From positions 64,317,071-64,381,070 of the forward strand of contig CM053276.1 of NCBI GenBank assembly GCA_028583415.1: a DNA stretch of 64,000 bases, in the 5' to 3' direction. The translations under genes and the position numbers were made by a program. Position 1 is the stretch's first letter. The number at the start of each line of letters is the position of its first letter. The stretch comes from Protea cynaroides. Lineage: Eukaryota > Streptophyta > Magnoliopsida > Proteales > Proteaceae. This document shows positions 35,331-45,367 of this stretch, piece after piece. The notes below the pieces were generated by a model. It was given only the letters and a program-made list of their open reading frames with translations, searched no databases and was not told where the DNA came from.

Positions 35331-35465
35331 GGTATTACCGTCGAAGATTATGTCAACGCTCTAGTGTACGGGCACATGGCGGCAATGGAAGTTGAAGACG
35401 AAGTGGATACGCATGACTCCTCTTGCGAGTGCAACTCATGCGTATTCGATTATATTTTATTTTAA
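35331..35465 (+). CDS. Conserved LTR-encoded peptide block (element A, 5' LTR)
   Basis: Same 40-residue block as in the 3' LTR, with T-V-E-D-Y, Y-G-H-M-A-A-M and the C-E-C-N-S-C tail. The usual stop TAG has become TAT, so the frame runs four codons further. Confidence 0.5.
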   Translation, partial: GITVEDYVNALVYGHMAAMEVEDEVDTHDSSCECNSCVFDYILF

Positions 35466-35738
35466 TTATTTGGATTTAGTAAAGGCTTGTAATTGATATT
35501 TATTTATGTCTTAGTTGATATAGAATAATTTGCTACTTAAATATGATTATCACATCTAGATTCCTAAGTTCGTTTTACTATAAGACTTTCGCTATTGTGT
35601 ATTTACTCTGATTATGAATGTAGATGTATGAGGTTTAGATAAAACGGATATAGCCTACTCGAGATCCTGGTTGAACCGTTGGTTTGCTAGCGGTTCATCA
35701 CACCATTCTGAATAGTGCGGAATTGGGGTGTGACAACT

Positions 35739-35750
35739 TGGTATCAGAGT
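35739..35750 (+). other. Primer binding site of element A
   Basis: TGGTATCAGAGT, matching the iMet-tRNA primer except the last base, 3 nt after the LTR end. Confidence 0.9.
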
Positions 35751-35954
35751 CTCTCAGGCCTTGTCCGCTAAACTAGCATACCTTCACGTCGAATTGTGAA
35801 CTGAGATAGGATAAAAGTAAAAACTGTAATATTAACACACTATAAACACAAGTGATGTTTGAGACCAAATTTGAAAAGAGAATAATGCATCTATTAAAGA
35901 GAGAATAATTTTAAATACAATGAGAGAGAAGCAAACGTATATAAATAGCTAAAG

Positions 35955-35988
35955 CAGAGTACAGTCCACAACCCGGACAGTTACTCTG
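35955..35988 (+). promoter_or_regulatory. Conserved 34-nt leader hairpin, element A
   Basis: CAGAGTA pairs with TACTCTG, and inner GTCC with GGAC, around a 7-nt loop. About 205 nt after the primer site in the genomic RNA leader, and just past the stop codon of the antisense gene on the other strand. Confidence 0.6.
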
Positions 35989-36015
35989 TAGTACAAAGAA
36001 TGAAAATAAATACAA

Positions 36016-37380
36016 TCATGAAACTGGAGGTGAAAGAGGAGGCGGTGCCTCATGGTCTCTATCATAATCCTCAGCGTAGACTCTAGTCAACCAGGCTACT
36101 TGAGTCTGGGTCGTCTGAAGACTAGTTGTGAGACCAGCCAACCGCTGATCAGTCACGCGCTGAGCACCCAAAGGCTCCTCCATACGCATATCTGACTGGC
36201 GCTGAGCATCTATGAGCTCTCCCATCCTCATGTCCGATATGCGCTGGGCGTCTAGTAGCTCATCTACTCTCACACGCTGAGCATCTAGTAACTCCCCCAT
36301 CCTCAGATCGAATCTGCGCTGAGCCTCTCTGATCTCATGTAATATCCCCATCATATCAGAAGGTGGGTGTGAAGGACCAGCCGCATAAGAAGTACTAGCT
36401 CTAGCAGCATGTGTAGGTGAAGGAGGTGGTATGGAGTCCACATCCATGTACAGACGGTCATCATCACCAGCAGGCTCCCTATGAACTCCAACGGTTGCTG
36501 CTGCTGCCTCAGCGTCAGCCATCTCTACGCGAGTGCGAGGGCGCACCATCGCGTTCCTCTCCTCATCACTGACCTAGGCATCCCGCATGCCCATCTTGCA
36601 AATAGCCTCCTAATCCAGAGGCGATGAGAAGGATTTCTCCTGAATCTTCTCATCCAATAAGTCAATCCCCAGGCGGGTAAGCAACGTAGTGATCATACGT
36701 CCGTAAGGAAGGCTGCCATTGTGACTGGACAACGTGGCACTGATCATGGTACGCATGATGATGTATGGAAGGCAGACGGGCTGCCTAGTGCATATACAGT
36801 ATAACAGATACTGGGTCAACTGGGAGATCCTCTCGTAATGATCACTCTGCGGTATCAGGTTATGCTGAATGATCTTGCAATATACCCGTGGATCTGAGCA
36901 CAGACAACTCCCTTTCATCTGCCAGCGATCAGGTCGGATGAGCTGGCTATTGATCTCAGCCCTCATCTGTAGAGAAAAGAACTAGGGCTCTCCAGGAGCA
37001 CAGAACACCATGGGGCCAGCATAGGAAATGCCCAGTAAGTCGACCAGCTGCCGATAATCAAATGAGACGTCAACCCCCTTGACGTAGCTAGTGATCCGGA
37101 GCTCATTACCCCTCTCAACATCATTGTAATCCCCCACCACCTGGAGGTTACAATAGAACTGGCGTACCAAGTCAGGGCAGGTACAGGCATCATAGGTGAT
37201 GACAGGAAGCCAGCCCATGTCACCAAAGGCTCTCTCCACATTGAACAAGGCTAACTCAGCCAAGTCCACCTTGCGGCCTCCCTCTACCTTCTTACGAGCA
37301 AAGTAGGCATATTGTGCCTCAGTTTCATTAGTACGGAAGCGAAGACGGTCGCGAACACTAGGAACCTTGGTACGGGCCAT
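36016..37380 (-). pseudogene. Antisense gene of element A ('putative plant transposon protein'-like)
   Basis: About 450 codons opposite to gag-pol, between leader and gag. ATG at 37380 (MARTKVPSVRD). N-terminal part, residues about 20-260: FARKKVEGGRKVDL, MGWLPVI, LVRQFYCNLQ, VSFDYRQLVDLLGI, RPDRWQMKG, PRVYCKIIQHNLIP, LTQYLLYCI and VCLPYIIMRTM, in the order typical of the putative plant transposon protein domain (Pfam PF20167 type, judged by eye). C-terminal part: a proline-rich linker with DVDSIPPPSP, then repeats of LLDAQR/LIDAQRQSDMRMGEL, a likely coiled coil, ending WLTRVYAEDYD and PPPLSPPVS. Stops: TAG for Gln near 36979, TAG near 36608 and TAG near 36574; element B has a stop at the codon equivalent to 36608. 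Role unknown. Confidence 0.7.
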
Positions 37381-37384
37381 AATA

Positions 37385-37984
37385 TCTGTAAACCACAAGG
37401 AAAAACAGATAATGTATTAGTAAAGTAGAAAAATCCAAAATTTTGACATTATAACGACGTAAGTTGGCCAAAAGCCTCACTTTTCACCCATACACGTGGG
37501 CAGGAGGACTTACGTAGGTTCTAAACTATCCTGCAATACTCATACAGTTGGAAATTCTAGCTAACGGAATTCAATTTGAATAAATTTTGAGAAATTCAAA
37601 AATCTTGACAAATTAGGGCAAAAAGTAAAAATTTCGAGTTTCGTGATAACCAACTGATGAAACTCAAATATTTTTGAGGGCTTTCATCCATTGACTTACC
37701 AACAACAAAAGCCCCCAATAAAAATCAAATTTTTACGGCTGGAAAAAGTTTAATTTGAAGAAAACAAGATATACGGGTGAAAACCTAGAAAAGAAAACCT
37801 AAAAAAAAAACATGTAAAGGTAAGATACATACCTGTAGGGAAGGTGTAGACGTCGAAACAAGGAACCCAAATGACCAATGTAGCAGAGTTGGCACTGTAG
37901 CAACTCAGAGGAAAGAGACGAGTCGAAACGGAGGAGGAAGAATGGAAAATGAACTCAGAATCGGACCTTAAAAATCTGATTTTT
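37385..37984. other. Region between antisense gene and motif cluster 3, element A
   Basis: About 600 bp without a supported frame. It resembles 52120-52705 of element B, including GGCCAAAAGCCTCACTTTTC and ATGAAACTCAAAT, so it is a conserved part of the element. On the minus strand it is the expected promoter and leader of the antisense gene. Confidence 0.55.
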
Positions 37985-38206
37985 GGTCCAGGGGTCGGAG
38001 AATTCGACCAGGACCATCGACCCACCCATCGACCCCCGTATCGACCCGCAGCTCTTGATAATCTGCCAGAGAACCAGGGGTCGCACCTGGGGTCGGACAC
38101 CCATCGACCCCCGCATCAACCCTCGACTCTCGGTAAGAATCAGTGATTCTCAGGGTCGATCCTAGGGTCGGACATACCATCGACCCCCACCATCGACCCT
38201 GCATAG
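37985..38206 (+). promoter_or_regulatory. Motif cluster 3 of element A (between antisense gene and gag)
   Basis: A dozen or so copies of GGGGTCG(G/C/A) and TCGACCC in both orientations, ending about 95 bp before the gag ATG. The motif version is the same as in this element's LTR clusters. Confidence 0.6.
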
Positions 38207-38300
38207 AAAAGACAGTATTTTTCACAGAATGAACTGAAAAATTTGAAAATAACATCGGTTTTTAATGATTTAAAGGCATCACCATTATCAAAGGAAAAAT

Positions 38301-39586
38301 ATGGCTGGGCGTAGAGTAACCAGGCAAAGCCGAAACGTAGTTCCACCACCACCACCCGTGGAGGAAGCCAGTCAAGAAAATATATATGCACAGGGTAATC
38401 CGCAGGTTGCACCACCAGTAAACCAGGGTCAGGAAAATCCTACAAACTTGCCACCTCCACCACCGGAGCTGGCAACCGTGGTTATGAACCTAGTGCAACA
38501 GCTGCAACAAATGCAACAAGCACAGGCTCAAATGCAAGCAGCAATGGGAATGATGTTTCAGACAGAACATGCTACACCAATGCCGACTGGACAAACAAGT
38601 GCAGCACCAGTGGGTAACCACCCAGCACCTCAAACACCTCAACCACCAGCTGCACAGATTCCAGTACCAGGTCCTGAAGCAGTTCAGGTTAATTACCAGT
38701 ATCCACAACCTATGTTTGAGGCATACCCTCAAAATCAAATGGACCACTCCCGACTGGTTGAGCGATTCTTAAAGATGAAGCCCAAGGAGTTTAGCGGTAA
38801 ACCGTCCGATCCTTTATGGACCGTCCGATCCTTTATGGCCAGTACATTGGATCGACAAGATGGAGAGGAATTTTCTGATGATGACTATTACAGAAGAAGA
38901 GAATGTATTATGTGCCACTTTTATGCTAAAAGGTGATGCACATCATTGGTGGAAATCTACCAGGACCTACCTATTAACCAAGCACGCCCTATTGACCTGG
39001 GCTATATATAAAGAAGCTTTCTTTGAGAAGTATTTTCCCAGAAGCTTCAAAGATTCTATGGAGAAGGAGTTCCTGAGTTTATATCAGGGATAGATGTCCG
39101 TGGATGCATATCAACAGCGTTATGAGGAGCTGTTTTTCTTTGCACCACTCAGCATGGAAGAAGAAGACACTAAGACCTGTAGGTTTGTCACGGGACTTAG
39201 AGGAAGCATCAGAGAGCATGTTCTAGGTTTGGAGAAGAAAATATATAATGAAGCTGTGCAAATTGCTCGAGTTATAGAATCGAGCCAGAAGGAGAGTTAT
39301 TTCATGCAAAACAAAGGTATAAAAAGGCCAGCTGGAAATGCTTATAATGGAGGGAATAACAAGACATTCAAACCCTTCCGTGCTCAAGGCTTTATTGCTG
39401 CACCCAAGACTACCCCAGTAGCTCAACAGCAGCCAAAGCCAAATACTGAAGGTCCAAAATGTTATAACTACAATCAAGCGGGGCATATGGCAAGGGAGTG
39501 TCCTAAGCCCAGGAAGCAGCTACATCAAGGACGACTTTATGGTGTTACATCTGAGGATGCTGTCGCATCACCCGATGTGGTCACAG
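38301..39586 (+). pseudogene. gag of element A
   Basis: Starts MAGRRVTRQSRN with a proline-rich run, then LQQMQQAQAQMQAAMG (coiled coil), the capsid core FLKMKPKEFSGK, ATFMLKGDAHHWWKSTR, FFEKYFPRSFKDSMEKEF and GLEKKIYNEAVQIARV, and a zinc knuckle CYNYNQAGHMAREC in which the second Cys is Tyr. Two defects: a 19-bp tandem duplication at about 38802-38839 shifts the frame, and CAG became TAG at 39091-39093. Reads into the putative intron. Confidence 0.85.
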
Positions 39587-39655
39587 GTATGACTGAAACC
39601 TTTTAAGTTGTATTACATTGTGTGAGCATGTAGACTAAGTTAAAATAAATCACAG
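39587..39655 (+). other. Putative gag-protease intron, element A
   Basis: 69 nt, GTATGACTG...AATCACAG, with GCATGTAGACTAAG (branch-like CTAA) about 30 nt before the AG. Unspliced gag ends at TAA 39604-39606. Splicing fuses gag to protease in frame. Confidence 0.65.
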
Positions 39656-42600
39656 GTATCGTACCTATAAATGACATACCCGCCAGAGTACTCTTTAACT
39701 CAGGAGCTACTCATTCTTTTATATCTGTGTCATTTAGAAAGAAGTTAAATTTACCCATCAAAACATTAGACTACAAACTACTTGTACGGTCACTGATGGG
39801 GTTAGAAGTGGAGTTAGAAAAAGGTTATGGACCATGTCCAGTTCTCATTGGCGAGAAAACCTTAGATGCAACCTTGATCCAACTTGGGATGGTGGACTTT
39901 GACGTCATCTTGGGAATGGACTGGTTAGCTCGGCATTCTACGAACCTATTATACGCCGAAAAGAAGCTAACATTTAAAGACAAAGAAGGAGTAGAATTCA
40001 GTTTTGCGGGAACCAAACTTCCTCGTAAACACAAGCTCATACTCTCAGCACTAAAGGCTAAGAAGTGCCTTGAGAAAGGAGCAGTCAGGTATCTAGTGTC
40101 AGTGGTCGACCTCACTAAAGAAGCTCCATGGATGTCGTGTGGGACTACCCCGACGTATTTTCTGAGGAACTACCAGGATTACCACCCGATCGAGCCACAG
40201 AGTTTGTGATAGATCTTATACCTGGAGCCGCACTAGTATCAAAAGCACCTTATCGAATGGCTCCTATTGAACTAAAGGAATTGAAAGTACAACTACAAGA
40301 ACTACTGGACAAGGGTTATATTCGACCCAGTATATCACCATGGGGAGCGCCAGTATTCTTCGTAAAGAAGAAGGACGCTAGAGTTCGATTATGTATCGAC
40401 TATCGGGAGTTGAACAAACTGACAATCAAGAATCGATATCCACTACCTCGGATCGATGACTTGTTCGATCAGTTGCAAGGAGCAAAAGTATTTTCTAAGA
40501 TCAATCTTCGGTCAGGCTACCATTAGTTGAAGATTAAAGATGGTGATATTCCTAAGACAACTTTCAGGACTAGATATGGACATTATGAATTCTTGGTCAT
40601 GTCTTTTGGATTAACAAACGCACCAGCAACTTTCATGGAACTTATGAATCGGGTTTTCCACGATATGTTGGATACGTCGGTTATTGTATTTATTGATGAT
40701 ATATTGGTATATTCCAAGGAGAAGGAAACCCATATTAAGAATCTAAACGCCACTCTACAGCGTTTAAGGAAAGAGAAGCTGTATGCCAAATTTACCAAGT
40801 GTGAGTTTTGGCTAAGTGAAGTCGCCTTCCTAGGCCATGTAGTATCCACTGAAGGAATCAAAGTGGATCCCAGCAAGGTCGAGGCTATTGTAAAGTGAGA
40901 AGCACCAAAGAGCATTGTAGAAATTAAAAGTTTTCTGGGTCTAGCTGGTTATTATCGGTGATTTGTGGAAAACTATTCCTGGATTTCCGTACCTCTCACC
41001 AGTCTCACTAAGAAAGGTGAAAAATTTATGTGGACGGATAAATGCGAGAAGAGCTTCCAAACCTTGAAGACCAGATTGATATCCGCTCTAATTTTGACTA
41101 TTCCTGTTCTAGGACAGCCATTTGTCTTGTACACTGATGCGTCAGGATTGGGATTAGGATGTGTGCTTATGCAAGGAGAACAAGTAATTGCTTATGCCTC
41201 AAGACAGTTAAAGACACATGAGAAAAATTATCCCACTCATGATTTGGAGTTAGCGGCAGTAGTACATGCTGTCAAGATATGGAGACATTACCTATACGGG
41301 GAGAAGTTTCAGATTAAATCAGACCATAAAAGTCTTACTTATCTATTTAATCAGAATGAGCTGAATATGAGACAAAGAAGATGGCTGGAACTATTGAAAG
41401 ACTATGATTGTGATATCCAGTATCATCCGGGGAAAGCTAATGTAGTAGCGGATGCGTTGAGTAGAAAGGCAATGATAAAATCTCAAGGAGAGGTTAGCAC
41501 AACTGCAATAGTGTGTACTATCGGAATGGTATTTAATCATGGCAATGAGCAGTATGTGATAGATACAACGGATGCATCAGCCAACCAAGGGTTCAGTCAT
41601 CGGTTTTCCAATATGTTCGCTGCATTGAAGATTATACCAGATATAATTGATGAAGTGAAGACAGCTATCAAATTAGACCCTTACCTGAGAACGGTACAAG
41701 AAGACATCGAAAAAGGTAGAACTAACCTTGAATTCACCTTAGACGAAGAAAAGGTATTGAAGTACAAAGGAAGAATATGTGTACCCGAAACAGAAAGTGT
41801 GGACATTAGACACCGACTGATGAAAGAAGCCCATACCACCATCTATTCGATACACTCGGGAAGTACAAAAATGTATCATGATCTAAAGAAATTATATTGG
41901 TGCAGAGGAATGAAAGCAAACATAGCTAAGTTCGTGTCTCAGTGCCTAAATTGTCAGAAAGTAAAGGTTGAATGACAAAGACCCGCAGGACTGTTACAGC
42001 CGTTACCGGAACCAGCGTGGAAATGGGACTGCATCACTTTGGACTTTGTCATAGGGTTACCATTGACTCCTCGAGTAGTTGACGCAGTTTGGGTGATTGT
42101 AGACTGCCTGACTAAAACAGCTCGTTTTATACCGATACGACCTCAGTATACACTAGAGAGGTTAGCAAAGCTGTATGTGGATAATATTATTCGATTACAC
42201 GGTGTATCAGAGAGCATTGTGTCCGATAGAGATCCACGATTTACTTTTAAGTTTTGGGAAGGATTGCAAAAGGCTATGGGTACAACATTGAAGTTTAGTA
42301 CTGCATTCCATCCACAAACAGATGGACAGTCAGAGCATACAATTTAGATTCTAGAAGATATGCTATGAGCATGTGTAATTGATTTTAAAGGATCATGGGA
42401 TGAAAAGTTACCACTGATCGAGTTCGCTTATAACAATAGCTATTAGGCTACTATACAGATGTCACCCTATGAAAAACTGTATTGTAGAAAGTGTCGAACT
42501 CCTTTATTTTGGAATGAAGTTGGGGAACGTAGTCTCGTTGGACCAGAATTTGTTGAGGAGACTTGTCGAGGGATCGACATTATCAAGGAAAGAGTGAGAA

Positions 42601-43109
42601 CAACCCAGAATCGTCAGAAGCAATATGCAGATACTCGACGCAGAGATCTTGAGTTCGTCGTGGGTGATAAAGTATTCTTAAAGGTATCACCTATGCGAGG
42701 TCTGAAACGGTTCAGACAGAAGGGGAAACTAAGTTCAAGATATGTCGGGCCATATGAGATCTTAGCCAAACATGGAAAAGTGGCTTATCAGTTAGCACTA
42801 CCCCCATCTATGTCAAGTGTACATGACGTATTTCATATCTCCTTATTGAAGAAGTATGTCAAGGATCCGACGCACGTTTTGACAATGAATCTACAAGATT
42901 TAACTGAAGATTTAACCTTTAAAGTTGTACCAATTGAGATCACTGGTCGGAAGGTGGAACGATTATGCAATCGTGATATCTATTATGTTAAGGTCACCTG
43001 GAGAAGCAGGGATATAGGAGAAGTCACATGGAAAGAAGAGAATGAAAGCAATACCCTCACTTATTTGATTCAGAAGGTACGTACAATTTCGAGGACAAAA
43101 TTTTTATAA
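39656..43109 (+). pseudogene. pol of element A (PR, RT, RNase H, integrase, chromodomain)
   Basis: Protease with LFNSGATHSF (active Asp changed to Asn) and VILGMDWLARH. RT from 40128 with KINLRSGYH, MSFGLTNAPATF and catalytic FIDDILVYS. RNase H with YTDASGLG, LELAA, SDHKSL and VADALSR (41130-41470). Integrase with H-H-C-C (AHTTIYSIHSGS, CLNC), WVIVDCLTKTARF, VSDRDPRF and HPQTDGQ. C-terminal GPYEIL, MSSVHDVFHISLLKKY and a chromodomain-like segment YYVKVTWRSRDIGEVTWKEE (about 42970-43050). A small deletion near 40125 shifts the frame between PR and RT. Stops at 40524, 40896, 40959, 41973, 42345, 42366 and 42444. Not functional. Confidence 0.92.
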
Positions 43110-43121
43110 GTAGGGGGGAGT
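43110..43121 (+). promoter_or_regulatory. Polypurine tract of element A
   Basis: GTAGGGGGGAGT immediately before the 3' LTR. A single copy, unlike the doubled tract of element C. Confidence 0.85.
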
Positions 43122-45362
43122 TGTAAGACCCGTGTCCATCTAACCCGGTCCTACCACCTTGAACCAGGTCTACCCATCATGGTTGAGCCAAATGGACCAA
43201 GTGCGTGAAGGAGATCGTGATCCCAGGTATTAAACTGACCCAAAAACACTCAAAAAGGGGCGAGGGTCGCACACCCAGTGAGGTGGGGTCAGACCCCCCA
43301 GTACAAAAAGTCAGACCCTCAGTTTTTAACCGGGAGTCAGACATTTTAAAACCAGGGGTCGACGGGATCATCGACCCCCTCATCAACCCCCAGTTGCCGC
43401 CAGAAACAAAAATTAGGAAACTTTCCTAATTTTGGTTGGACTCTTTCCTAATCTCAAAGGGGCTTATTTTAGGAGTTTCTACTCTATATAAAGGACGTCC
43501 CTAAGCCTCTTTCACTCCTTTTAGAACCCTAATTGAATTGAGAGAAAGGGAAGAGAAGGAAGAGAAGAAGAAGAGAAGGAAAGTAGAAAAGAAGGCAAAA
43601 GGAGAAGAGTTTCAGAGAAGGAGTATTCTTCTCAGGTAAGAATACTAATTCTATGTATTTTGTGAGACTTAGAATAGTTATTGAGAAAAGTATGATGTAG
43701 GAGAAACCCCAAACCATCAATCCATGACTAAGTTTCAATAGAAACCATGGAGGAGATCAACTAAACCATATGATATGTAAAGAGTAGTTCTAAACCATAG
43801 GAAGTGTATGGAATGGACTATGGAAGGAAGCCACAGGATTCAAATAAGAGAGAACAGACCAAAAGGTGATTTATTGACCAAACCCACGGGGGGTTGCACC
43901 TAGGGTCGATGGACCCATCGACCCTGGCATCAACCCTACTATAGGGGGTTGCAGTATACTGCTACCCTAGCATCGCCCCGTCCTGCTACCCCCAGTTAAC
44001 AGCAAGTTGGAAAAATTGGAATAAAATCTAATTAAATTTTATCGATTTTGTTAGGTCTTCTAGCAATATAATATCAATATAAAGGTGATTCTTAAAGCTT
44101 GAAAGAGGATCTACTAGCAAGCAAATGTGAGGAAACAAGACCTAAACTAATTGGTTAATAACAAACTATTTTTATTTCTTGAGTCCAATGCTATGCTTGA
44201 TTCTATGCAAACATGCTTGTAATGTGCATTCAACATGTCATCCAATATTTCTAGTTATTGTTCATGCATATTTACTTTATTGTTTATAACATGATAATGA
44301 CCATGATGATAGGAATAGGCATGTGAATGTATGTGTGTGGTTGGTGTACTTGATGCGAGCGAGTATCAGGGGGAGTGTCATAGGCCGGGCCTCAGCACTC
44401 TAGTTCTATCTCTAACTCAAGTCTTGTGCATTAGCATCGTCGTATTGCCGTTACTTTAGCAGAACTATTACGTCGTAGAGTATCAGGAGAGGTGGTCTCG
44501 GTCCTTGTAGTCTCTGACTCTACCGGGGGGCCTTAGCTCTATCTCTACAGGCGTTCTGAGGGATGCTGGGGTGAGGCCTTGGATACACTGTTTGGCATTA
44601 GGATTGGTTAGTTGCGAGCCCAGTTTGCAAGCCCTCACCAGCAGGGGCTTACGTGTTGGTATGGCACTGTACAGCAATAAACGTTAACCTTTGTTGTACA
44701 ATGTTCATGGTAGGGTGGATGGGGACGACAATAAACGTTAACCTTTGGGCGGACTTCCACACCCTGTGTATAGAGGAGGGGTCAATAAACGTTAACCTTT
44801 GACCTCCAACCCATTCTATTGCATATTACAAACTTTAAACCAGACCAAAGATATGAATTAAATGCATGCATATGTATTGTTGCATTGTTTTGTTTGCTCA
44901 TTGAGCCATGATGTGTGCTCACTCTCTCGACGTCGAATATTTTTAGTTGATGATGCAGGTATTACCGTCGAAGATTATGTCAACGCTCTAGTGTATGGGC
45001 ACATGGCGGCGATGGAAGTTGAAGACGAAGTGGATACACATGACTCCTCTTGCGAGTGCAACTCATGCGTATTCGATTAGATTTTATTTTAATTATTTGG
45101 ATTTAGTAAAGACATGTAATTGATATTTATTTATGTCTTAGTTGGTACAGAATAATTTGCTACTTAAATATGATTATCACATCTAGATTCCTCAGTTCGT
45201 TTTACTATAAGACTTCCGCTATTGTGTATTTACTCTGATTATGAATGTGGATGTATGAGGTTTAGATAAAACGGATATAGCCTACTCGATATCCTGGTTG
45301 AACCGTTGGTTTGCTAGCGGTTCATCACACCATTCTGAATTGTACGGAATTGGGGTGTGACA
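43122..45362 (+). mobile_element. 3' LTR of element A
   Basis: Uninterrupted, 2241 bp. TATA 43485-43492. Donor-like GTAAGAAT at 43636. The 19-nt block CAATAAACGTTAACCTTTG occurs three times, near 44674, 44730 and 44782; each contains AATAAA and could act in 3' end formation. A donor-like GTGAGG follows exon-2-like sequence near 44127. Confidence 0.9.
44958..45080 (+). CDS. Conserved LTR-encoded peptide block (element A, 3' LTR)
   Basis: Forty codons and TAG after TTTTTAGTTGATGATGCAG. Pattern T-V-E-D-Y-V-N-A, Y-G-H-M-A-A-M, E-D-E-V-D-T-H-D-S-S and C-E-C-N-S-C-V-F-D. Reading back, the frame stays open to an ATG at 44862, but that upstream part is not conserved as protein in the other LTRs, so it is probably intron. 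Confidence 0.5.
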   Translation, partial: GITVEDYVNALVYGHMAAMEVEDEVDTHDSSCECNSCVFD

Positions 45363-45367
45363 CTTCC

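Larger units (their letters stand above)
28741..35735 (+). mobile_element. 5' LTR of element A, interrupted by a solo LTR
   Basis: LTR sequence 28741-30324 and 35092-35735 is split by the 30325-35086 insert. TATA box 29093-29100, purine-rich leader, donor-like GTAAGAAT near 29244, coding block 35331-35465. Confidence 0.9.
28741..45362 (+). mobile_element. Gypsy element A, complete with both LTRs
   Basis: TGTAAGACCC...GTGTGACA termini and the target duplication CTTCC at 28736-28740 and 45363-45367 bound a 16.6-kb element that interrupts a copia pol gene. Without the solo LTR in its 5' LTR it measures about 11.9 kb. It holds every module of the family: primer site, leader hairpin, antisense gene, motif clusters, gag, intron and pol. 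Eight premature stops in gag-pol look like C-to-T or G-to-A changes. The two LTRs are very similar (2228 and 2241 bp once the insert is taken out), so the insertion is fairly recent. Confidence 0.95.
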
